Origin: Lacinutrix sp. Hel_I_90
GTDB lineage: Bacteria > Bacteroidota > Bacteroidia > Flavobacteriales > Flavobacteriaceae
DNA: 64,000 bases
Direction: 5' to 3'
Assembly (NCBI RefSeq): GCF_000934685.1
Contig: NZ_JYNQ01000001.1
Location: forward strand, 3,509,501-3,573,500
The translations under genes were made by a program, and so were the position numbers. Position 1 is the first letter of the stretch; each line of letters opens with the position of its first letter. Below are positions 1 to 8,178 of this stretch, piece after piece. The notes beneath the pieces were generated by a model, which saw nothing but the letters and a program-made list of their open reading frames with translations, had not been told where the DNA came from and ran no database searches.

Positions 1-554
1 AGCAAGGCGGTACTGGTTTAGGCCTGGCCATAGTAAAAAAATTAGTGTCTTTATATGCTGGAAAAATTGAAGTAGAGAGTTACCTGGATGAAGGATCAGA
101 ATTCTATTTTACCATTAAATTAAAGCGTGTTGCTAAAAAAGAAGCCATTGAGATTACTGATTTTGAATCGCTAAAGGGTAAAAGCGCTTTAATCGCAGAA
201 GATACGCCTTTAAATGCCATGTTAATGAAAAAGGTATTGACCAATTGGGGGGTTCATACAGATCATGCAAAGGATGGTAAAGCTGCTCTCGAAGCTGCTA
301 AAAAGAATACCTACGATTTTATACTCATGGATGTGCATATGCCAGTAATGAATGGGTTTGAAGCCACACGACTGATTAAAACACTAGCTAATAAAAACAA
401 AAAAACACCTGTGTTTGCCGTAACTGCCGATGTTTTAACTAATGAGGATAACAATAGTACACATCTTTTTGATGCGATACTTTGGAAACCCTTAGAACTT
501 GATAAACTTTTTGAAGCATTATCGAATCATAAATTAAACAAAAAGGGAGTTTAA
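1..554 (+). CDS. Hybrid sensor histidine kinase, C-terminal part (cut by window edge)
   Basis: The reading frame is open from base 3, so the gene begins outside the window; the GTG at 45 is only an internal codon. The first visible residues, QGGTGLGLAIVKKLV, are the G2 box of a histidine-kinase ATPase domain. After a short linker comes a receiver domain of about 115 residues, with the acidic pair AED near base 195, the phospho-acceptor Asp in LMDVHMP (codon about 330-332), and the conserved Lys in LWKPLEL. It should therefore be the cytoplasmic ATPase plus attached receiver of a hybrid kinase, with phosphate passing His to Asp. The receiver is short at its C-terminus and no HPt domain follows. 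Its stop lies 7 bases from the convergent stop of the next gene. Family call is firm; the input signal cannot be seen. Confidence 0.9.
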   Translation, partial: QGGTGLGLAIVKKLVSLYAGKIEVESYLDEGSEFYFTIKLKRVAKKEAIEITDFESLKGKSALIAEDTPLNAMLMKKVLTNWGVHTDHAKDGKAALEAAKKNTYDFILMDVHMPVMNGFEATRLIKTLANKNKKTPVFAVTADVLTNEDNNSTHLFDAILWKPLELDKLFEALSNHKLNKKGV

Positions 555-561
555 TAGGCGT

Positions 562-1395
562 CTATTTCTTTCTTAATACGGCATCACCTTCAAATTTTTT
601 CAAATCAATTGTCGGTCGCGCATAAATATAAGTTTCAGTATCACCCAAAGCTTCAATAGTTAGATTTTTTGTTGCTTGAATGTAAATTTCAGAACGGCCT
701 TCAGTTAATAGATTACAGTTTTTTGCCTCAAGCTTATCCGCTTCTAAAGTGATTGAATTATCAGCTTTAATAGTTAGATCATCCACATCTCCTTCAATTT
801 TTGCATCGCTATCTTGCAACATGTTTATTTCTATTGTTGAAGCATTAAATAGAGCTTCCAAATTACTATTATCATTCATTTCTAATGTAATAGTGTTAGC
901 AGTAACATTTAATTCAGCTTTACTTCTACCAGCAGTGATATAGGTAAAATTATCGGCTTCCAACGTCATATAGGCTTTGGACGATTCTTTTGTTTTCAAG
1001 ATAAAATCTTTTAATTTTAAATCGACAGTAGCAGTAATTTCAGCATCTTCCTTTAATTCAATAATTTTGAGAGAATCTTTATAGATTACAGTAATATCCA
1101 TTATTTTACTAGACCTGATTTTTTTATTAGTTCTAAAAGACAAAGTGCCAGTATCATCAACCGCAAAATCGATAACTTCATGTAAATTGTCATCAGTATC
1201 TATTTGTACTGCAGCCTGATCGCCATATTTTATTTTTAACTTAAAATCGTCGCCAACAATTAGTCTGTTAAAATTTAATATTTCAGTGATTTGTGTGGTG
1301 ACATTTCTATTGCCTTTTACTTTTTCACTACTCTGTGAAAAACCTGAAATAGTTATAAAAATTGCAAAAATAAATAGGTGTAGTCTTGATTTCAT
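562..1395 (-). CDS. DUF2807 (GIN domain) exported protein
   Basis: 277 residues. A signal peptide (MKSRLHLFIFAIFITISGFS, cleavage about residue 20) is followed by short beta repeats rich in Asp, Asn, Thr and Lys. The pattern matches the DUF2807 putative auto-transporter adhesin head domain, a right-handed beta-helix common in Bacteroidota. The cellular role of the family is unknown; such genes often lie beside PspC/PadR groups, as here, where the PadR-PspC-SnoaL genes are just upstream on the same strand. The 197-base gap to the SnoaL-like gene makes a shared transcript possible but unproven. The protein is probably periplasmic or surface-exposed. No catalytic motif was seen. Confidence 0.8.
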   Translation of the reverse strand: MKSRLHLFIFAIFITISGFSQSSEKVKGNRNVTTQITEILNFNRLIVGDDFKLKIKYGDQAAVQIDTDDNLHEVIDFAVDDTGTLSFRTNKKIRSSKIMDITVIYKDSLKIIELKEDAEITATVDLKLKDFILKTKESSKAYMTLEADNFTYITAGRSKAELNVTANTITLEMNDNSNLEALFNASTIEINMLQDSDAKIEGDVDDLTIKADNSITLEADKLEAKNCNLLTEGRSEIYIQATKNLTIEALGDTETYIYARPTIDLKKFEGDAVLRKK

Positions 1396-1592
1396 TGGTA
1401 TCGTTTATTGTTATTACAAAGATAGAACAAAAACCATCCCAAACTTTTAAAAAGCCTGAAATGGTTTTAGTATTGGTTATTTCTAAGTGGTTTTAGAGGT
1501 TAATCACAAGAAAATAGCAATTAATATACTCGTAATAAATTTAGCGATTGTTATCATTTTGATTGGTTTTTTTGATTGATTGATGATTTTTT

Positions 1593-2105
1593 TTAGTCTA
1601 CAGGCATTCTATGGTCATAACTTAACACGCGTTTTATCTGCCAGTTATTATCTGTTTTTAGCCATAGATGCATAAACTTTGCGAGACTTCTTTTTTGTTC
1701 CGACTGCCCTTCTTGTGTTTCAAAAAACTGGTGTTCTCCCTTTTGAATGGCTCCATAAAGAATTCCCTTATTATATAAGGGGTAGACAGAAAGGCTGCCA
1801 CTCACAAGTTCACGCCTTGATTTGGATGAATTCATAGAACTACACAATCCTTTTTTCGTGCCATTAATAAATATTTCCTTAGATGGTATTATACCAGATT
1901 GATCGTGATAAAATTCAAAATCTTCAGCAATTAATATTTCAAACTGTTTGATAGCACAAGTATTAAATCCGACATTAAAAAGTAAGCTGTCTTTTTGTTT
2001 TAAAGTGATGAACAGTTCAGAGGAAGTAGATTCTTGTGCTAATACGTTAGCACATACACTCCATGAAAGTGAAATTGTTAATAAGATGGTTTTGATTGAT
2101 TTCAT
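1593..2105 (-). CDS. Exported SnoaL/NTF2-like protein (DUF4440 type)
   Basis: 170 residues with an N-terminal signal peptide ending near VLAQ (residue 23). The body has the size and order of an NTF2-like cone fold: an N-terminal helix with the pattern NTCAIKQFEILIAEDFEFYHD, a middle beta region, and a terminal strand pair containing WLKTDNNWQIKRVLSYDHR, which is typical of DUF4440/SnoaL-like proteins. These are often small-molecule-binding domains of unknown ligand. The gene starts 11 bases after the stop of the PspC gene and is probably co-transcribed with it. The family call rests on pattern only, so a different NTF2 subfamily is possible. Confidence 0.65.
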   Translation of the reverse strand: MKSIKTILLTISLSWSVCANVLAQESTSSELFITLKQKDSLLFNVGFNTCAIKQFEILIAEDFEFYHDQSGIIPSKEIFINGTKKGLCSSMNSSKSRRELVSGSLSVYPLYNKGILYGAIQKGEHQFFETQEGQSEQKRSLAKFMHLWLKTDNNWQIKRVLSYDHRMPVD

Positions 2106-2116
2106 AATGGCTCTGT

Positions 2117-3946
2117 TTACTCTTCCTTTTCAGAAGTGATTTTTACACCATCCTCATCAATATTAACTTTTACATTTTTAGTACTTCCATTAACTCCGTT
2201 TTCGTCAATATTAAGTGTGTTTTCATCTGTTTCAGCCTGAAAGCCTTCAGAATTAATTTTGATTTTTGCTTTTTCGTTATTGATGTTAACATCGATTTCA
2301 AAATCGTCATCTGTCGTGTTTTCATCTGGACAGTCTATACAAAGTAGCTTCCCATTTTCTACTTTTTGATAGTAGCCTTCTTTTGTTTCAGCTAATAAAT
2401 CACGACTCGTATGAAATTTGTGCGTGTTTTTATCTGGAAATAAAACACTTCCTACAGGTAAATACACGGTGATATTAATTTCTTGGTCTCTATTAGCCTC
2501 ATCATTTGGTATGGTAAAATGGTTATCTAAATACAAGGTATTACCTTTTAACTCATACTTATATTCAATGCGTTCCGCGCGATCTTTCGCATTTTGAAAA
2601 GAGCTCCCTTTAGCACTTTGTATGACCTTTATTTTTGCGATACTGTCTTGTGTAGATTTTATCATTAAGTTGACGTCTTGCGAATAGGTTACTCTATCAC
2701 CATTTACATTGTATCCTTTTTTAAAGGAATTAAATCGCCTAAAATCTTCAGCATAGTTGTCGTTATTACGCATGGCAATGATTAAGGTGTCTTGCGCTGT
2801 TATGTTTTCGAATGTTTCATTAATTATAATTGGAGCTTCTTCACTGTAGGACAAGCCTTGTTTTGCACCTATAATCGAAATTCCAATAATAGAGAGAACC
2901 CATACCCCTAAAAGCGTAAACTTTGCAACGTTACCTATGGATTTTAAGTTGGTTATTAATATTTTTAAGCCTAAGTAAAACAATAGTAATAGAGGTATGG
3001 CTATTATAAAATACAACAACATTGAAATTAACCATAAGGGTGTTTCTGAAGCCTGAGATAACCAACTTAAGTCTGTGTTACCCAAATGTACGCGATCTAT
3101 AAAGTTTGCCGATATAAAAGCAACAGTTATTGCAATGACACCTGTAGCACCAGTTATCATTAAAATAACGCCAATAAACTTGGCAAAGACTTTTAATAGT
3201 AAGCTGAAGAGCTCTGCAAGAGTATCAAAGAAGGTTTGAGAACTATTTTTAATACGGTTGGTATCCATACGTTTTACTGAGTCTGAAATATTTTCACTTG
3301 CGTGTTCAAAACCCTCTTTAAGTTTGTCTCCCGCTTTTTGAAGGTTTGGTCTTATACTTTCTGAAACACTTCCAAAGCCGTCACGAATTTTTTTTTCAAT
3401 GTTAGAAATGTTTACACTTTCTCCTGTCATTTGTATTTTTTCCGAAGTCGTTTTAGCTTCAGGAATAAAAATCCAAAGTAAGATGTAAATTAAAACACCA
3501 GTACCAAATCCTAAAACTAGAATTAACCAGATGAGTCTAATCCAGATGGCATCAATGCCAAAATAGTGTGCTAATCCTGCTGATACCCCTCCAACATAAG
3601 AGTTGTCAGTATCTCTGTATAATTTTCTATGAGCACTTTTGTTGGTGTATTGACGTTGTGGCTCATCTTCAAAAATCTCATCATCCACAATGTAGTCCTC
3701 TGGTTGTCCCATGATCGAAATCACTTCATCAACCTCTTTTGTGCTAATTACTTGTTTGTTGTCTTTTACACGTTCAGTAAACAATTCTGAGATACGTGCC
3801 TCAATATCTGAAATGATTTCAGAGCGTCCTTGCGAGTCTGTAAATGAACGTTTTATAGCCTCAAGATAGCGCTGTAATTTTAAGTATGCATCTTCATCGA
3901 TATGAAAAAATAGACCTGCTAAATTTATGTTGACTGTTTTATTCAT
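2117..3946 (-). CDS. PspC-domain envelope membrane protein
   Basis: 609 residues. Residues 1-95 form a soluble region of the kind that precedes PspC in Bacteroidota. Residues about 107-165 are a PspC domain (LYRDTDNSYVGGVSAGLAHYFGID followed by a transmembrane helix). A long amphipathic segment, two or three further membrane helices (about 255-375) and a C-terminal beta-rich, acidic, exported-looking part follow, containing CIDC. PspC domains belong to membrane-stress (phage shock) responses; the C-terminal half is specific to this phylum. Its ATG overlaps the PadR stop by 4 bases (ATGA), so translation is coupled and PadR is the likely regulator. No PspA or PspB is present in the window. Confidence 0.85.
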   Translation of the reverse strand: MNKTVNINLAGLFFHIDEDAYLKLQRYLEAIKRSFTDSQGRSEIISDIEARISELFTERVKDNKQVISTKEVDEVISIMGQPEDYIVDDEIFEDEPQRQYTNKSAHRKLYRDTDNSYVGGVSAGLAHYFGIDAIWIRLIWLILVLGFGTGVLIYILLWIFIPEAKTTSEKIQMTGESVNISNIEKKIRDGFGSVSESIRPNLQKAGDKLKEGFEHASENISDSVKRMDTNRIKNSSQTFFDTLAELFSLLLKVFAKFIGVILMITGATGVIAITVAFISANFIDRVHLGNTDLSWLSQASETPLWLISMLLYFIIAIPLLLLFYLGLKILITNLKSIGNVAKFTLLGVWVLSIIGISIIGAKQGLSYSEEAPIIINETFENITAQDTLIIAMRNNDNYAEDFRRFNSFKKGYNVNGDRVTYSQDVNLMIKSTQDSIAKIKVIQSAKGSSFQNAKDRAERIEYKYELKGNTLYLDNHFTIPNDEANRDQEINITVYLPVGSVLFPDKNTHKFHTSRDLLAETKEGYYQKVENGKLLCIDCPDENTTDDDFEIDVNINNEKAKIKINSEGFQAETDENTLNIDENGVNGSTKNVKVNIDEDGVKITSEKEE

Positions 3947-4284
3947 TTTGTTTTAGTTTTTGAGGGGGTTACAATGTTAACTGCAGTTTGTAATTCGTCC
4001 CACGTTGTTGTTAGTTCTTTTAAAAATAAGTGTCCTGTTTCTGTTAGTCCGTAATACTTTCTTGGGGGTCCAGAAGTCGATTCTTCCCAACGATAATTTA
4101 AAAGTCCCGCATTTTTTAAACGTGTTAATAACGGATAAATAGTACCTTCTACAACAAGTAATTTGGCGTCTTTTAAGGTGCCTAAAATTTCGGCAACATA
4201 GGCATCTTCGTCTTTTAAGACCGATAAGATGCAATACTCTAACACACCTTTACGCATTTGTGCTTTTGTGTTTTCTATTTTCAT
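3943..4284 (-). CDS. PadR family transcriptional regulator
   Basis: 113 residues, the normal size for a PadR winged-helix regulator without the extra C-terminal dimerisation helix. The N-terminal part, MRKGVLEYCILSVLKDEDAY, followed by GTIYPLLTRLKNAGLLNYRWEES and PPRKYYGLTETG, is the typical recognition helix and wing. It heads the operon with the PspC-domain gene, overlapping it by 4 bases. In this arrangement PadR proteins usually repress their own operon, so autoregulation is likely. The repeated elements at 4290-4383 just upstream are candidate binding sites. A shorter overlapping reading frame in another phase inside this gene is a shadow. Confidence 0.92.
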   Translation of the reverse strand: MKIENTKAQMRKGVLEYCILSVLKDEDAYVAEILGTLKDAKLLVVEGTIYPLLTRLKNAGLLNYRWEESTSGPPRKYYGLTETGHLFLKELTTTWDELQTAVNIVTPSKTKTK

Positions 4285-4289
4285 TTGAT

Positions 4290-4383
4290 TGCTCTTATAT
4301 TTTTAAATGAGACCTGCGAATGGCATGGTAAACATTTAGGTTGATTTCTACTTTTTTTGAGTGCTCTTATCATAGTCTCATTT
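4290..4383. promoter_or_regulatory. Paired repeats upstream of padR, candidate operator region
   Basis: A 9-base direct repeat TGCTCTTAT occurs at 4290-4298 and 4362-4370. A perfect 9-base inverted repeat is AAATGAGAC at 4305-4313 and GTCTCATTT at 4375-4383. The two therefore form two composite boxes about 70 bases apart, just upstream of padR on the minus strand. PadR dimers bind inverted repeats near their own promoters, so this is a plausible autoregulatory site. The arrangement is visible in the sequence; its function is inference. Confidence 0.4.
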
Positions 4384-4460
4384 TGAATTTTGTTAAACTG
4401 TTCATTTTTTGATTGATTGAATTGATGATTATTGTTTTGCTGAAACACTCCAGCACTGAT

Positions 4461-4907
4461 TTATTTTAAAAAATTAATGGTTAATGGATACTTGTAATAT
4501 TCGCCCTCTTTTGCACTTAAACTAGCCTTTATGACGAATATAATTTCCAGGATAAAGCCTATAGCAGCTAAAAATCCCAGGGAGCCTCCAATATAAAACA
4601 GCGGGGTAGGTTTGCTAATATTGAGGTTGATACCATCAAAAAGATTAAAATCTATAAAATCTATGTTTCCAAAAACTGTAAATAGAAAAAACGGTACAGT
4701 AATTAAACCTATCATAATACTATAGAGTAAAATGCTAATCTGAAAATTAATGGCTTGCTTTCCGTGTTCATCTATAAATTCAGATTTATCTTTATTAACA
4801 ATCCATAAAACCAATGGGGCAATAAAATTACCAAAGGGAATAAGGAACCTCGAAAAGGTCGATAAATGAATAAAGGTTGCGATATTTTGATGGTTATTTC
4901 TAGTCAT
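4461..4907 (-). CDS. DUF4870 domain membrane protein
   Basis: 148 residues from the ATG at 4907 (MTRNNHQNIATFIHLSTFSR). An upstream in-frame ATG at 4937 is rejected because it would fall inside the -7 box at 4935-4942, and family members normally start at the MT(x)NNHQN motif. There are three to four membrane helices: about 15-35, 60-85 and 105-135. The motif HGKQAINFQIS between the first helices is the DUF4870 signature. The function of the family is unknown; it is a small inner-membrane protein common in Bacteroidota and Firmicutes. It is separated by 176 bases from padR, so it is probably an independent unit. Confidence 0.85.
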   Translation of the reverse strand: MTRNNHQNIATFIHLSTFSRFLIPFGNFIAPLVLWIVNKDKSEFIDEHGKQAINFQISILLYSIMIGLITVPFFLFTVFGNIDFIDFNLFDGINLNISKPTPLFYIGGSLGFLAAIGFILEIIFVIKASLSAKEGEYYKYPLTINFLK

Positions 4908-4934
4908 TTTAAAAGCATATAATAGTTTCTTATA

Positions 4935-4942
4935 CAAATATA
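4935..4942 (-). promoter_or_regulatory. -7 promoter box of the DUF4870 gene
   Basis: On the minus strand the sequence reads TATATTTG, an exact match to the Bacteroidota -7 consensus TAnnTTTG. Transcription would start about 6 bases downstream, giving a leader of about 20 bases before the ATG at 4907. No convincing -33 TTG is at the usual spacing. Confidence 0.5.
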
Positions 4943-5001
4943 TGTCTAAAAAAAGGTATTATGTTACGCATAGTACTAATTTTTAACAAAAAATTAACAT
5001 A

Positions 5002-5031
5002 TTGTAATCTGGATTATTTTCTATAGTTTTG
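5002..5031 (+). promoter_or_regulatory. Promoter of the DUF4442 gene
   Basis: TTG at 5002-5004 is followed after 19 bases by TAGTTTTG at 5024-5031. This matches the Bacteroidota sigma-A pattern TTG-N19-TAnnTTTG in both boxes and spacing. The ATG at 5051 follows about 20 bases later. Confidence 0.6.
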
Positions 5032-5050
5032 GTAAAAATAGAACCAAAAT

Positions 5051-5506
5051 ATGAAGCTTACACCTAGAAAAATCAACCTTTTTAATGTACTGAAATTGCC
5101 TTCAGTTTACCTCATGGGCGTTCGCGTCACAGCAATAACAGAAGACTCATGTAGTGTTAAAGTAAGACACAAATGGATTAATCAAAACCCATTTAATTCG
5201 ATGTTTTGGGCAGTACAAGGGATGGCTGCAGAGTTAACAACTGGTGCTTTAGTGCTTATGAAAATTAAAGAAAGTGGAAAAAAAGTGTCGATGTTAGTGT
5301 CTAATAATAATGCTAATTTTTCAAAAAAAGCAACTGGTAAAATCACCTTTACATGCAAAGACGGTCATAAAATAGATGCGGCACTAAAAAAGACTTTTGA
5401 AACTGGTGAAGGACAAACACTATGGATGCAATCTATAGGAACCAATGCGGATGGTGTTGTGGTTTCAACCTTTAATTTTGAATGGTCTGTGAGAGTTAAA
5501 AACTAA
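5051..5506 (+). CDS. DUF4442 hotdog-fold protein (thioesterase-like)
   Basis: 151 residues, the full length of a single hotdog domain. The pattern NPFNSMFWAVQGMAAELTTGALVLMK matches the DUF4442 family, a branch of the PaaI/YiiD-like thioesterase superfamily with the central helix carrying MAAELTTG. Family members are presumed acyl-CoA thioesterases, but substrate and activity are not established. The protein has no signal peptide and should be cytoplasmic. It has its own well-formed promoter at 5002-5031. It is single-gene in context; the AIM24-like gene begins 173 bases downstream. Confidence 0.8.
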   Translation: MKLTPRKINLFNVLKLPSVYLMGVRVTAITEDSCSVKVRHKWINQNPFNSMFWAVQGMAAELTTGALVLMKIKESGKKVSMLVSNNNANFSKKATGKITFTCKDGHKIDAALKKTFETGEGQTLWMQSIGTNADGVVVSTFNFEWSVRVKN

Positions 5507-5679
5507 AAGACAGAGTGACTACGCTTGTAATTTCCTGTGCAAAACTGTTGAGATTTTAATTCTTTTCTTCAATGGAGATGGGAGTTCAGGCTTTACTGAA
5601 TTTGGAAGTTTTTAAAATAAGTGTAACATTTTAAATAAAATGGTTACAAATAACCGTATTAATCATAACACAAAAAGAA

Positions 5680-6477
5680 ATGAATGCACACGAAGTAGAT
5701 TATAGAATTTACGGTGAAGAAATGCAATATGTCGAAATAGAACTGGATCCACAAGAGGCCGTTGTGGCCGAGGCTGGAAGTTTTATGATGATGGACGACG
5801 GGATTAAAATGGAAACCATTTTTGGTGATGGATCAAAAAAAGACACGGGATTTTTAGGTAAGATTTTGGGTGCTGGTAAGCGTATTATAACAGGAGAGAG
5901 CTTATTCATGACAGCCTTTTACAATGTAGGACTAGGTAAACGAAACGTTTCTTTTGCATCACCTTATCCAGGAAAAATTATCCCTATTGATTTACTGGCA
6001 TTCGGTGGAAAGTTTATTTGCCAAAAGGATGCCTTCTTATGTGCTGCAAAAGGCGTTAGCGTAGGTATTGAGTTTAGCAAAAAATTAGGGCGAGGTTTAT
6101 TTGGAGGAGAAGGTTTTATTATGCAAAAATTAGAAGGTGATGGTCTTGCATTTGTGCATGCCGGAGGTACCACAGCTAAAAAAGTCTTAGAACCAGGTGA
6201 AACGCTTCGTGTTGACACCGGATGTATTATTGGTTTTACACAAGATGTAAATTATGATATAGAATTTGTAGGCGGTATAAAAAATACTGTTTTTGGAGGT
6301 GAAGGCTTGTTTTTTGCGAAATTAGAAGGGCCAGGAACTGTATATATACAATCGTTGCCATTTAGTAGGTTGGCTAATCGTATTATCGCAAGTTTACCGA
6401 AGGGCGGAAACAGTAAAGGAGAAGGTAGTCTATTAGGAGGATTAGGCGATATTTTGGACGGTGATAATAGGTTCTAA
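5680..6477 (+). CDS. AIM24 / TIGR00266 family protein
   Basis: 265 residues, the standard length. The sequence is glycine-rich with repeated beta segments: EVDYRIYGEEMQYVEIELDP at the N-terminus, then GEGFIMQKLEGDGLAFVHAGG, VDTGCIIGF and GGEGLFFAKLEGPGTVYIQS. These are the hallmarks of the AIM24/TIGR00266 family (double-stranded beta-helix, TRAP-like). Bacterial members have no proven function. It has no signal peptide or membrane helix. It is probably monocistronic. Confidence 0.9.
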   Translation: MNAHEVDYRIYGEEMQYVEIELDPQEAVVAEAGSFMMMDDGIKMETIFGDGSKKDTGFLGKILGAGKRIITGESLFMTAFYNVGLGKRNVSFASPYPGKIIPIDLLAFGGKFICQKDAFLCAAKGVSVGIEFSKKLGRGLFGGEGFIMQKLEGDGLAFVHAGGTTAKKVLEPGETLRVDTGCIIGFTQDVNYDIEFVGGIKNTVFGGEGLFFAKLEGPGTVYIQSLPFSRLANRIIASLPKGGNSKGEGSLLGGLGDILDGDNRF

Positions 6478-6624
6478 ATGCTATTAATTATGAATTTATT
6501 AACTGTTAAAAAAGGAGTTTCTTGTGTTTTGCACTCTTTTTTTTATTACATTTAATCGAATTAATAAACCGTTTGCCTATTTACACATCTACTTTTTATT
6601 TTAACCAAACCCTATTACTAAATT

Positions 6625-6822
6625 ATGGCAAGAGCAATGTTCGAGTATACCAAGACGATACTCAGTAAAGTTAGTTTTGATGTTAACTTGTTTTGTAAAG
6701 AGGTTCAGAAAGCACTTCAACGATTATTACCTTATGAAATTGAAGAACTTAAGATTTATATTGAATCTTTGGTTAGCCAGAATCCCAATTTAAATCAATG
6801 TTTAATTTATTTAAAACCATAA
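6625..6822 (+). CDS. Small uncharacterised protein, 65 residues
   Basis: The protein is helical (MARAMFEYTKTILSKVSFDV, then KEVQKALQRLLPYEIEELKIY), has no signal peptide and two cysteines (CKE, QCL). It looks like a genuine short gene: the base composition fits neighbours, the ATG follows a plausible A-rich leader, and a near-perfect terminator begins at the stop codon. I do not recognise a named domain. It is probably a small cytosolic helical-hairpin protein; the gene has its own terminator, so it is not part of the copper locus downstream. Confidence 0.65.
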   Translation: MARAMFEYTKTILSKVSFDVNLFCKEVQKALQRLLPYEIEELKIYIESLVSQNPNLNQCLIYLKP

Positions 6823-6855
6823 ATAAAAAAGCGACTTTCGAGTCGCTTTTTTATT
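6822..6855 (+). terminator. Strong intrinsic terminator (UUCG loop)
   Basis: A perfect stem of at least 12 pairs (6825-6836 with 6841-6852) is closed by the stable tetraloop TTCG, and is flanked by A on the left and T on the right. It begins at the stop of the 65-residue gene and insulates the copper locus that starts at 6944. It would function in both directions. Confidence 0.9.
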
Positions 6856-6888
6856 ATTCTATAATTAGTAAAACTAAAGTTTCGGGTT

Positions 6889-6896
6889 TATCTTTG
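6889..6896 (+). promoter_or_regulatory. -7 promoter box of the MbnP/MbnH locus
   Basis: TATCTTTG is an exact match to TAnnTTTG. Transcription would start near 6902, leaving a leader of about 40 bases before the ATG at 6944. This argues that ATG 6944 is the true start of the first gene, even though the frame stays open back to 6902 without another ATG, GTG or TTG. Confidence 0.5.
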
Positions 6897-6943
6897 CATA
6901 AAGATATGTTACACTGAAATCATTTTTTACAATATTACTTTTT

Positions 6944-7297
6944 ATGTCATTTGCCGCTCGTCCATTATTTTTCGCTGGATATGTAGCTTATTTTGAATTA
7001 AACATCGATTACATTATTGAAAACTATTGTGTTAACAAAGAAAAACCACAGTTGCAATGTAATGGTAAATGTCATTTGGCGAAACAACTGGCCTCTGTGC
7101 CCTCTTCAATAGATCTTGAAAATGAATTAGCATTAAATAATTTAGTAGAATCTTTCTTTCCTGTTTTTTACTTAAATTATAATTACAAGAAACTTATTAA
7201 AATTGATTTTAAAATTAATCTAGACAAGATTTTATCAGATAATAAGTTGTATTCTTTTTGTTTTGAAAACACACACTTTAGACCTCCAATAGTTTAG
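6944..7297 (+). CDS. Small membrane-anchored protein with paired Cys motif (copper locus)
   Basis: 117 residues. The N-terminus (residues 1-22, MSFAARPLFFAGYVAYFELN) is one hydrophobic segment, a membrane anchor or uncleaved signal. It is followed by CVNKEKPQLQCNGKCHLAKQ, giving the pattern C-x(9)-C-x3-C with basic residues around it; such Cys spacing suits soft-metal binding. The rest is charged with several aromatic residues and one late Cys. I recall proteins of this type next to MbnP-like genes in Flavobacteria, but no function is known to me. It is the first gene of the locus, 68 bases before the MbnP-like lipoprotein. A metal relay or chaperone role is inference. Confidence 0.65.
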   Translation: MSFAARPLFFAGYVAYFELNIDYIIENYCVNKEKPQLQCNGKCHLAKQLASVPSSIDLENELALNNLVESFFPVFYLNYNYKKLIKIDFKINLDKILSDNKLYSFCFENTHFRPPIV

Positions 7298-7365
7298 ATT
7301 TTATTTTTTGTCAGTCGTTATCTAAGACTGAAATTCAAACATTTCAATTCATAAAATTTAAACAA

Positions 7366-8169
7366 ATGAAAACTTTAAAATTTACATTTGCGCTTTTACT
7401 ATGCGCAATAATATTCTCATGCTCATCAAATGACGATGACAGCATTGCGGAAGACCTTTCAGGTCAAAAAGGACAATTAATTCTTAAGTTCGATAATGGT
7501 ATTGGCGATCAGGATTTTATCTTTGGTACTAACTACAGTAAATCTAACAATGAATCCTATAAAGTTGATAACTTAAAGTATATCATTAGTAATATTAGAA
7601 TTAAAGATAGTCAGGGAAATTTGGTTATGAATCCCGAACAAGACAATGCTTTTATTATTGATGAAGCAGAGGCCAACAATGCAGGCGAAATTTTACTAAC
7701 TTTAAATAACATTGATGCAGCAGACTATACTGAAATTACTTTCGGAATTGGAATAGACCAAGAGCGTTTTGCTTTAGGGGCAAATGGTCAGGGAGATTTT
7801 TTAGAATTGGCAGAATCCAAAGGTATGCTCTGGAGCTGGGCTGCAGGTTATAAATTTATTAGAATAGACGGGACATTTTCTAACGATTCAGTGACAGATG
7901 AGCCATTAAATATACACATGGGAAGTGTTGGCTCTTCTTTGGATAATTATCGTGAAGTCACTTTAAGTTTTACCAATACGGTAAGAATAAGACAACATAC
8001 TTCACCTGAAGTTCATATAAAATCTGATATCTCAAAAGTATTTGATGGTATAACGACTATCAATTTTGCGGATGGATATGATCAAGTACATGTTGATGCG
8101 GTTGAAACACCAATAGTGGCTAATAACATTAGCAGAATGTTTATAGTACATCATGTACATAACGATTAA
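7366..8169 (+). CDS. MbnP-like copper-binding lipoprotein
   Basis: 267 residues. A lipobox (IIFSC, Cys 19) marks it as a lipoprotein. The mature part starts GQLILKFDNGIGDQDF and carries VDNLKYIISNIRI, FGIGID, and the signature LWSWAAGYKFIRIDG (Trp 156 and 158), then NIHMGS (His 184), and ends in HHVHND. This is the MbnP family layout. In the methanotroph MbnP/MbnH pair, MbnH oxidises a Trp of MbnP to kynurenine, which with His residues forms a copper site; that is family knowledge, not seen here. The pairing with a di-heme peroxidase gene directly downstream strongly supports the call. Expected location is the outer membrane or periplasm. Confidence 0.88.
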   Translation: MKTLKFTFALLLCAIIFSCSSNDDDSIAEDLSGQKGQLILKFDNGIGDQDFIFGTNYSKSNNESYKVDNLKYIISNIRIKDSQGNLVMNPEQDNAFIIDEAEANNAGEILLTLNNIDAADYTEITFGIGIDQERFALGANGQGDFLELAESKGMLWSWAAGYKFIRIDGTFSNDSVTDEPLNIHMGSVGSSLDNYREVTLSFTNTVRIRQHTSPEVHIKSDISKVFDGITTINFADGYDQVHVDAVETPIVANNISRMFIVHHVHND

Positions 8170-8178
8170 TTAATAATT

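Noticed and set aside
45-554. Independent small response-regulator gene starting with GTG at 45
   Set aside because: The frame continues upstream to base 3 through the kinase G2 box, so this is the tail of a hybrid kinase.
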